Assembly: GCA_031264875.1 (NCBI GenBank)
Contig: JAISDK010000077.1
Location: 1-7,987 of the forward strand
From: Prevotellaceae bacterium
Lineage (GTDB): Bacteria; Bacteroidota; Bacteroidia; Bacteroidales; UBA932
Length of the DNA stretch: 7,987 nt
Direction: 5' to 3'
The notes beneath the pieces were generated by a model. It was given only the letters and a program-made list of their open reading frames with translations. It did not search any database and was not told the origin of the DNA. Positions within the stretch are counted from its first letter, which is position 1. Each line of letters begins with the position of its first letter. Made by a program: the position numbers and the translations under genes. Positions 1-5,773 of this stretch are shown one piece after another.

Positions 1-160
1 CATCAAAACGGCAATTGCCGTTTTGATAAAACAGAGTCAATTCATCAAAACGGCAATTGCCGTTTTGATAAAACAGAGTCAATTCATCAAATCGGCAATT
101 GCCGTTTTGATAAAACAGGGTCAATCCATCAAAACGGCAATTGCCGTTTTGATAAAACAG
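1..160. repeat. Array of four 42-bp tandem repeats, each with a 26-bp palindrome
   Basis: Four direct repeats begin at 1, 43, 85 and 127; the fourth is cut off after about base 160, and the array may continue to the left of the window. Each unit contains a 26-bp palindrome (2-27, 44-69, 86-111, 128-153) made of ATCAAAACGGCAA followed by its reverse complement, then a conserved 16-bp linker containing AAAACAG. Copies 1, 2 and 4 are perfect palindromes; copy 3 has one A-to-T change at 92. As RNA, each would fold into an 11-bp stem with an AATT loop, but no T-run follows, so these are not ordinary intrinsic terminators. The 42-bp period equals four turns of B-DNA, so all centres lie on the same helix face. 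The last copy ends 8 bp before the candidate -33 element of the first kinase gene. An operator array is the favoured reading; a REP-like element or bidirectional terminator cluster is possible. Confidence 0.9.
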
Positions 161-161
161 G

Positions 162-192
162 TTTGCGGGATGTAATTGCCATCTTATTTTTT
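162..192 (+). promoter_or_regulatory. Candidate Bacteroidota sigma-ABfr promoter of the first kinase gene
   Basis: TTTG at 162-165 is followed after exactly 19 bp by TATTTTTT at 185-192, which matches the Bacteroidota -33/-7 pattern TTTG-N19-TAnnTTTG except for the last base. Transcription would begin near 196-199 and leave a leader of about 15 nt before the ATG at 213. The match is by eye and the -7 element lies in a T-rich stretch, so it could be chance. Its position next to the palindrome array supports it. Confidence 0.4.
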
Positions 193-212
193 ACACATTA
201 CTTAATTAAAAA

Positions 213-1622
213 ATGAAAATCTTAATATACAACGTACAGGACATACCCATTGGCGGCGGCGGAATGGGCGAAGTCTATCTGGGAACCGACCCGCAGGGAC
301 GCAGGGTTGCCATCAAGAAAATGCGCGCGGAACTGACCGCCGACGCCGATCTGCGCGCTTTTTTTCACAAGGAAGTCAATACATTGACGCAGCTTGAGCA
401 TCCGTTCATCGTGAAAGTGCACGCCTCGTTCGAAGAGTGGGGCAGCCTGTATATGGTCATGGAATACGTCGAGGGCGAAACGATAGAGCAATATGTTCGG
501 CGGTGTGGCAGGATCGGCGAGAACGAAGCCGTCCGGCTCTTTTCCGACATTCTGTCGGCGACGGGATTTGTTCATCAGAAGGGATTTGTACACCGCGACA
601 TCAAGCCGAGCAACATTATTGTCAAGCCCGACAGGAACATTTGCCTGATAGATTTCGGCATCGTAAAGGACATGAACCACAGCAGCGGGCATACGGTAAC
701 CCAAATCATCGGCACGGACGGCTACATGAGTCCCGAACAGGCAGGCGCCATGAACATCGACCAGCGTTCGGACATTTACTCGCTTGGCTGCGTGCTGTAC
801 TATATGCTTGTCGGCGACCACGCCATAAAAAAGAAGTCCAGCGACCACGATACGCGGATAGCCATTCTTCAGGGCGTTTTTCCGCGGGCAAAGGATTTCA
901 ATCCCGTACTGTCCGACCACATCCAACGGATTCTGGACAAGGCAACCGATAAGAACATGCTGAAGCGTTTCCAGTCGTGCCGCGAGTTTGAGCTAGAAAT
1001 GAACGACTGCAGAACAATTGTCACTGACGACAATAAAGCAAGCGATGCAGTTTCCGTCGGACGCGAGGGATGCGACATCAACTTTCCGCCCTACGAAAAG
1101 AAAATTAGCAGGCGACATTTGGATATAATAAAAAAATATAATCCACAGAGTACAGAAAAGGCTTTCATTATTATCAGAGATAGAAGCACTAACGGAACCG
1201 TAATCAACGGAGAAAAGATACATAACAGTGAAAAAACAATAAATCATTGGGATGTGCATGACGTTAAAATTCTTCTTGCAGGTGAAGTGGAATTGAAATG
1301 GGCAGACGTGGAAGCGGCACTTGCCCGCAAGAGCAACGTAACAAAACCGTCCGTCAAAGATACGTCGCCAACACCGCCCGTTCCGGAAACCGAAGGACAA
1401 AGCGCCGTCGGCTGGCTTGTTGCCATTTATATCTTTGCCGCTTTGGGCGGATTGCTGGGACTGGTTTTCGGTATAAGCGTATATAAAGCCAAACTTGATT
1501 TGCCCGGAGGCGGAAAAGTCCACAAATACAAACAGTCGCACCGTACCGCCGCCCTGATTGGCGCAATATTAAGCGGAGTGTCGATGATTGTCTGGAATAC
1601 GATAGTAACAATGAATAATTAA
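213..1622 (+). CDS. Ser/Thr protein kinase with FHA domain and C-terminal hydrophobic segments
   Basis: This is a Hanks-type (PknB/Stk-like) kinase of 469 aa that transfers ATP phosphate to Ser/Thr on protein substrates. Residues about 8-265 form the catalytic domain. Visible motifs are the glycine loop GGGGMG (14-19), the VAIK lysine K35, likely helix-C glutamate E54, HRDIKPSN (H127, D129, K131, N134), DFG (147-149), possible activation-loop threonines T162 and T168, SPE (173-175) and a late arginine R252, so the kinase looks active and of the RD class. An FHA domain follows at about 275-360 with GR (283-284), SRRH (299-302) and STNGT..NG (325-333), the residues that bind phosphothreonine peptides. 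A Pro/Thr-rich linker (about 375-397) leads to hydrophobic segments 399-424 and 445-464, separated by a basic loop. The basic loop makes the exact topology uncertain. The ATG at 213 is the only start that keeps the kinase N-lobe short and conventional; there is no Shine-Dalgarno. The FHA part is markedly more AT-rich than the kinase part. Confidence 0.93.
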   Translation: MKILIYNVQDIPIGGGGMGEVYLGTDPQGRRVAIKKMRAELTADADLRAFFHKEVNTLTQLEHPFIVKVHASFEEWGSLYMVMEYVEGETIEQYVRRCGRIGENEAVRLFSDILSATGFVHQKGFVHRDIKPSNIIVKPDRNICLIDFGIVKDMNHSSGHTVTQIIGTDGYMSPEQAGAMNIDQRSDIYSLGCVLYYMLVGDHAIKKKSSDHDTRIAILQGVFPRAKDFNPVLSDHIQRILDKATDKNMLKRFQSCREFELEMNDCRTIVTDDNKASDAVSVGREGCDINFPPYEKKISRRHLDIIKKYNPQSTEKAFIIIRDRSTNGTVINGEKIHNSEKTINHWDVHDVKILLAGEVELKWADVEAALARKSNVTKPSVKDTSPTPPVPETEGQSAVGWLVAIYIFAALGGLLGLVFGISVYKAKLDLPGGGKVHKYKQSHRTAALIGAILSGVSMIVWNTIVTMNN

Positions 1623-1682
1623 CAATGAATACTGTTGAATCCAAAGTGAAAGTCAGAGAGATATTGAAAATCTTTCCGACAC

Positions 1683-1721
1683 CGGCAATCGGTCATTCAT
1701 TGCCGTGAATCAGTCATTCAT
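1683..1721. promoter_or_regulatory. Inverted repeat and helically phased direct repeat between the two kinase genes
   Basis: The 132-bp gap 1623-1754 contains CGGCAAT (1683-1689) and its complement ATTGCCG (1699-1705), separated by 9 bp. These arms repeat the CGGCAA/TTGCCG core of the palindromes at 1-160. Overlapping them is a 14-bp direct repeat, AATCGGTCATTCAT (1687-1700) and AATCAGTCATTCAT (1708-1721), one mismatch, offset by 21 bp or two helix turns. No T-run follows the inverted repeat, so it is not a typical terminator. A regulator site controlling the downstream gene is possible but not shown. I found no convincing TAnnTTTG promoter in this gap, so whether the second kinase gene is co-transcribed with the first is open. 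Confidence 0.35.
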
Positions 1722-1754
1722 AAAATAAAAACTAATGTATAATAAAAAAATAAA

Positions 1755-4700
1755 ATGGAAGTAAAGAATTTAACAGGGAAAGAAATCCTGAACTACCGCA
1801 TCGAGAGTTTTATCGGCGGCGGCGGCATGGGCAGCGTATGGAAGGCTACCCACAAGTACACAGGCGAGAAGGCTGCCATTAAAGTGCTGAACGCTAATTT
1901 TGTGGAAAGCGAAATTGTCCGCAGGAAATTTGTGAAGGAAGCCCAGATGCTTGGCACGCTCAGCCATCAAAACATTGTTCAGTACAGGGGTTTCGACGAA
2001 AACGAAGACGGCGTGTTCCTTGTGATGGAATACGTTGACGGCATTACGCTCGACAAGTTCATTAATGAAAAAAACGGACCAGTTGTAGAACAGCGGGCGT
2101 ACCCGATGTTTTTGCAAATCCTGGACGCCTGCGCATACGCCCACAGGCATGGCGTGGTGCATTGCGACATCAAGCCCGCCAACATCATCCTTACCAATGA
2201 CAGCGAAGGCAATTTTGTAGTCAAAATCCTTGATTTCGGTATTGCCAAAGTCCTGTCCGAAAGCAGGGAAGGAGACGGGACAGTTGCCTTCACGCCTGCC
2301 TACGCAAGTCCCGAGCAAATCCGGAACGAAGACATTGACAGGCATTCCGATATTTATTCCCTCGGCGTACTGCTGCACCAGATGCTTACCGGACGCGCCC
2401 CCTACGACGCTACAACCCTGTCGAAAATGGAAATCGAACAGAAAGTAGTAAACGAAAACCTGCCGCGAATGAGGGAATTTTTCCCTCAGGTATCGGACAA
2501 AATGCAGCGCATAGTGGACAGGGCAACGCAGAAGGACGCTGCAAAACGCTATCAAGCCTGCGGCGATTTCCGCACGGCGATGAAAAACGCGCTCGACCCC
2601 GACAAGCTGCCAAAGTTTGTGAAGTATGCGGCGGCGGCTGTTATTTTGCTGCTGCTCGGCGCCGGCGGATGGTGCTGGTACTATTTTGTTCCCCATACTT
2701 ATTATTATAAGGATTATGCAGAGCAGTGGGGCGTGCCTGTGGGAATCGGAAAGGCGGATTACAAACACAGGGAGGCAAGTTACCGTTTCGAAAAACTGGA
2801 AGGGAAAATCATACGGGTTTCACACATAAACAGCAGAGGAAATATCGTTGAACATCACGATTCGGAACATACACAGCGAATCTTGAATGATTCTATCTTT
2901 TACACCGGCAACGGCAAAGTGGACTATGTGAAAGTTCATGACAGGAACGGCAAAACTCTGTATAAAAAAGACTACGACGAAAACCTGAAAACAGTCATTT
3001 TCAAGCACGATGATGAATTTGGCACGGAAATGTCGCTGGCAGCAAACACAACCAAACTGTTCACCAATCCGTTTAATAATTCCGACGCTTCAAAAAGCAA
3101 AATTTCGAGGCATTTGCTCGCTTTCGATGAAAAAGGATTCTTAAAAAAGATGCAGTATGCAGGCTTTCAGAATGTGTCGGTCTGCGATAACGACGGTTTG
3201 CATGGCAGAGAATATGTGGTCGATGAAAAAGGTCGCGTCATCGAAGAACATTATCTTGGCAAAGACGGGACGCCAAAATCCAACAAAGCAGGTTTGGCAA
3301 TCAAAAAGTTTGAGTATGACAAAAACGATGACTGGACAAAAGTAACTTATCATGCTGCCAACGGCGAGTTCAGTTCCGACGGTAACGGCTGTCCCGTTGT
3401 CGTCCTGGATAATGACAGATATGGCAATCGCACCAAAGAAACCTATTACGACGGCGACGGCAATTTGTCATTAAGAAAAGACTGTAATGTGGCAGGGTTT
3501 TCCTATCAAATAAACAATAAAGGTTTCCGTACTCGACTGTCAGCATTTGGAACCGACGGGGCAGCCTGTTATTACGGGAATCTCGGATTCCATTCGATAG
3601 AAAATGAACACGATGATAACGGGTATTTGTCAAAGGAAGCATATAAAGATATAGATGGAAATCCTGTAAGTCGTTCAGAGAGGGACGGTGGAGGATTTGC
3701 CGCAAGTGTAAAAAAGAATGATTCGCGGGGAAATGTACTGGAAGAACAATATTTAGACGCCGACGGTCAGCCATGTGAAAATAACAGCGGTTTTTCCAGA
3801 ATAATCTGCGAATATGATTTATCAGGGAACAGAACATCTGTATTTTATTATGATAACACGGATTCCCTCTGTTTAAATAATATAGGAATTGCCGGACAGC
3901 GTTCTCGGTTTAATGACAAGAATCAGTTAGTTGAATATACAAATTATGGTCTCGATAATCAAGCTTGCGAAAATGTTAATGGTATTGTTACCGTAAAATT
4001 TGAATACGATGTTCGCGGTAATCAAACAAAAATTGCATTTTACGAAGTCGACGGACAGGCATTGAAATTGAGCAAAGAAGGCCTTGCCGGCTGGAAATCC
4101 GAATATGACGAAGAAGGCAACGAAATCAAAAGAGAATTTTTTGATGTAAGCAACAGTCTTACTCCCGGTTTGTTAGGCTACGCCGCCTGGAACGCGACAT
4201 ACAAAGACAGCAAGCTGGATGAATGGAAATATTTGGACAAGGACGGCAATCTCATTTATGTAAAATCAGCCGGATATGCCGGAATTAAATACAAATACGA
4301 TGAACGGGGCAATTGCACGGAAGAATATCCCTACGGAACCGGTAAAAATTTAACGGGATACATCACACGCTGCAAATACGACAGGCATGACAATCGGATT
4401 GAAATTGCATGTTACAACCAAAGTAACAAGCCTGTATTCGGTGAATATGGATACTTTAAACTTGTTTCCGTATATGACCGGAATCAGGAAATTGAACAGA
4501 AATACTACAATTCCGACAATATTTTATTTGCACCCGAATCGGATAATTATGCGATTGTCCGATATAAATACGACAGCAGAGGCAACAGGATTGAAGTCTG
4601 CTTTTTCAATAAACACGATAAGCCGGTTTGCAAAAAAGATGGTTATGCCACTCACAAATCCGAATACGACCCGATGGGACGCATTGTACGTCAGACTTAT

Positions 4701-5741
4701 TTTGACGAAAACGGGCAGTCCACCAAACCGTCGGTAATGGTTCCCGAAGGCTTGGTCGGATACGACAAGTGGGGAAATATGAATTACATCGCTTCCGCTG
4801 ACGGGAACGGGAATTTGATTGATAATCCGCAGTCAGGCTGGGCTGTCAAACGCTGGATATATGACATTAAAGGCAACAGGCTTGAAGTGGCTGTTTTCGA
4901 TAAAGACAGCGTTCCATGCATAGACAAAAGCAATAATGCACATAAAATAACATGTATTTACAATAAGCATAATAATGCAATGGAAGAGTATTATTATTCC
5001 GATGCTGACAATTTGCGCAAGACAGATTTCGCCATGATCAAATACAGGTATAACGAACAGAATCTGGTAGCAGAAAAACACTATTATTCCGATGCCGGCA
5101 ATTTACGCAAGACAGATTTCGCCATGATCAAATACAGGTATAATGAGCAGAATCTGGTAACAGAAGAACGCTATTATTCCGATGCTGACAATTTGCGCAG
5201 GACAGATTTCGCCATTATCAAGCACCGCTATAATGAACAGGACAGGGAAACAGAGCGGAGCTGGTTTAATTATCTCGGCAATCCGGTTAATTATCTTTCC
5301 GGTTTCTACTGCAAAGTTACCTGGACATACGACGAACAGGGGAATTATCTGTACGTTAAATTTTACAACACAGGCAAGACATTGCTTTTGACAAGAAAAT
5401 GGAATGGTAAAGAGTGGGTTAATGTGACCAGCCCTGTTCCTGCTCCTGCGAATGGCTGGCGGCAATACATGCAAAACGTGGCGGCAAACTGTCCGTTTGA
5501 CCTCGATTCCGGCATATTATGCACATCCGTATCGCTGTCATCCGGCGGCTGCACCATTCAACTGCAGTTTACCGGCGTGTCAAAATACCGCCAGACCGCC
5601 GACGAACTGGAAGCCTGCAGGGATTTCGCACGGCAATTCGCCGAAAGTGCGAAGGAAGCAGCCAAAATGCCATCGTCCGTCCGGCTTACCGTAGTAGGAA
5701 TTGACAAGTCGAAAATAGAATTCTTTCGAATTAACAATTAA
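1755..5741 (+). CDS. Membrane-anchored Ser/Thr protein kinase with large YD/RHS-like repeat ectodomain
   Basis: This 1328-aa protein starts with a Hanks-type kinase domain (about 12-280): glycine loop GGGGMG (21-26), AIK lysine K43, likely E62, HCDIKPAN (H136, D138, K140, N143), DFG (160-162), SPE (185-187) and R265. The catalytic HRD arginine is cysteine (C137), so it is a non-RD kinase. Lysines 284, 287 and 290 precede one transmembrane helix (about 291-312), which by the positive-inside rule places the kinase in the cytoplasm and the remaining ~1000 residues in the periplasm. Just after the membrane, residues 314-363 include a WGVPVGIG motif and a SYRFE segment; from memory, this arrangement recurs before YD-like repeats in other bacterial proteins. 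About 24 repeats of ~32 residues follow (457-1213), with a core like YDxxGNxxExxYYDxDG, resembling RHS/YD beta-strand repeats. A non-repeat domain with four cysteines (about 1222-1328) ends the protein. Hallmarks of an RHS toxin (conserved core cleavage motif, variable toxin tip) were not seen. The ATG at 1755 lies 13 residues before the kinase homology. Confidence 0.92.
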   Translation: MEVKNLTGKEILNYRIESFIGGGGMGSVWKATHKYTGEKAAIKVLNANFVESEIVRRKFVKEAQMLGTLSHQNIVQYRGFDENEDGVFLVMEYVDGITLDKFINEKNGPVVEQRAYPMFLQILDACAYAHRHGVVHCDIKPANIILTNDSEGNFVVKILDFGIAKVLSESREGDGTVAFTPAYASPEQIRNEDIDRHSDIYSLGVLLHQMLTGRAPYDATTLSKMEIEQKVVNENLPRMREFFPQVSDKMQRIVDRATQKDAAKRYQACGDFRTAMKNALDPDKLPKFVKYAAAAVILLLLGAGGWCWYYFVPHTYYYKDYAEQWGVPVGIGKADYKHREASYRFEKLEGKIIRVSHINSRGNIVEHHDSEHTQRILNDSIFYTGNGKVDYVKVHDRNGKTLYKKDYDENLKTVIFKHDDEFGTEMSLAANTTKLFTNPFNNSDASKSKISRHLLAFDEKGFLKKMQYAGFQNVSVCDNDGLHGREYVVDEKGRVIEEHYLGKDGTPKSNKAGLAIKKFEYDKNDDWTKVTYHAANGEFSSDGNGCPVVVLDNDRYGNRTKETYYDGDGNLSLRKDCNVAGFSYQINNKGFRTRLSAFGTDGAACYYGNLGFHSIENEHDDNGYLSKEAYKDIDGNPVSRSERDGGGFAASVKKNDSRGNVLEEQYLDADGQPCENNSGFSRIICEYDLSGNRTSVFYYDNTDSLCLNNIGIAGQRSRFNDKNQLVEYTNYGLDNQACENVNGIVTVKFEYDVRGNQTKIAFYEVDGQALKLSKEGLAGWKSEYDEEGNEIKREFFDVSNSLTPGLLGYAAWNATYKDSKLDEWKYLDKDGNLIYVKSAGYAGIKYKYDERGNCTEEYPYGTGKNLTGYITRCKYDRHDNRIEIACYNQSNKPVFGEYGYFKLVSVYDRNQEIEQKYYNSDNILFAPESDNYAIVRYKYDSRGNRIEVCFFNKHDKPVCKKDGYATHKSEYDPMGRIVRQTYFDENGQSTKPSVMVPEGLVGYDKWGNMNYIASADGNGNLIDNPQSGWAVKRWIYDIKGNRLEVAVFDKDSVPCIDKSNNAHKITCIYNKHNNAMEEYYYSDADNLRKTDFAMIKYRYNEQNLVAEKHYYSDAGNLRKTDFAMIKYRYNEQNLVTEERYYSDADNLRRTDFAIIKHRYNEQDRETERSWFNYLGNPVNYLSGFYCKVTWTYDEQGNYLYVKFYNTGKTLLLTRKWNGKEWVNVTSPVPAPANGWRQYMQNVAANCPFDLDSGILCTSVSLSSGGCTIQLQFTGVSKYRQTADELEACRDFARQFAESAKEAAKMPSSVRLTVVGIDKSKIEFFRINN
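3123..5393 (+). repeat. Ladder of about 24 YD/RHS-like repeats in the second kinase
   Basis: The recurring YD-x-x-GN type signature falls at residues near 457, 489, 521, 553, 587, 619, 656, 688, 720, 752, 785, 818, 849, 876, 908, 940, 972, 1004, 1037, 1070, 1100, 1130, 1160 and 1193. That is a spacing of 30-33 residues in nearly every step (exceptions are 34, 37 and 27). A typical unit reads YDxRGNxxExxYYxxDxxPxxxxxGxAxxKxx. More degenerate copies may lie at 357, 395 and 418. The regular alternation of short strands and turns is like RHS/YD proteins and suggests an extended or spiral beta structure. Copies differ widely except for three near-identical ones late in the ladder. Confidence 0.8.
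4992..5261 (+). repeat. Three adjacent 90-bp near-identical repeats inside the kinase ectodomain gene
   Basis: The units are 4992-5081, 5082-5171 and 5172-5261, encoding residues 1080-1109, 1110-1139 and 1140-1169 (each starting YYSDA). Units 1 and 2 differ at 8 of 90 bases by my count. Unit 3 differs from unit 1 at about 19 bases, with only one difference in its first 42. The other repeats of the ladder are far more diverged, so this block reflects recent in-frame duplication. Unit 3 resembles unit 1 at its 5' end (GCTGAC, TTG) but shares AAT and ACA codons with unit 2 further on, which points to conversion or stepwise duplication. Confidence 0.9.
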
Positions 5742-5749
5742 CAATTATG
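5729..5749. repeat. Short AATTAAC heptamer repeat spanning the stop codon
   Basis: Two copies of AATTAAC (5729-5742) and a partial third (AATTATG, 5743-5749) cover the end of the second kinase gene; the TAA stop at 5739-5741 lies in the second copy. The stop of the first kinase gene (1620-1622) also lies in an AATTAAC heptamer (1617-1623). Short heptamer runs of this kind could be slippage products; no function is claimed. Confidence 0.5.
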
Positions 5750-5773
5750 AATTTTAATAAAGTATTTTGAATT

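Noticed and set aside
1..160. CRISPR array
   Set aside because: The stretches between palindromes are nearly identical, not unique spacers, and the period is only 42 bp with no cas genes in view.
1738..1743. TATAAT as a sigma-70 promoter for the second kinase
   Set aside because: It lies only 11 bp from the start codon, has no -35 partner, and Bacteroidota use a different -7 consensus.
1770..2768. Long antisense open frame (332 codons) opposite the second kinase
   Set aside because: It mirrors a well-supported kinase domain with conserved motifs, has no recognisable domain of its own and no start context; the same applies to the antisense frames at 222-926, 993-1541 and 6320-6961.
3123..5741. 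RHS polymorphic toxin with immunity gene downstream
   Set aside because: The repeats are YD-like, but there is no RHS core cleavage motif or recognisable toxin domain, and the downstream gene encodes a signal-peptide barrel protein rather than a small immunity protein.
213..5741. Type VI secretion regulatory kinase/FHA pair
   Set aside because: A kinase with an FHA domain recalls the T6SS threonine phosphorylation pathway, but no secretion component or PP2C phosphatase is present in the window.
5747..5770. Seven-codon leader ORF (MNFNKVF) just before the third gene, with similar tiny ORFs at 1735-1764 and 7364-7384
   Set aside because: Short ATG frames are expected by chance in AT-rich leaders; there is no run of a single amino acid's codons and no attenuator hairpin.
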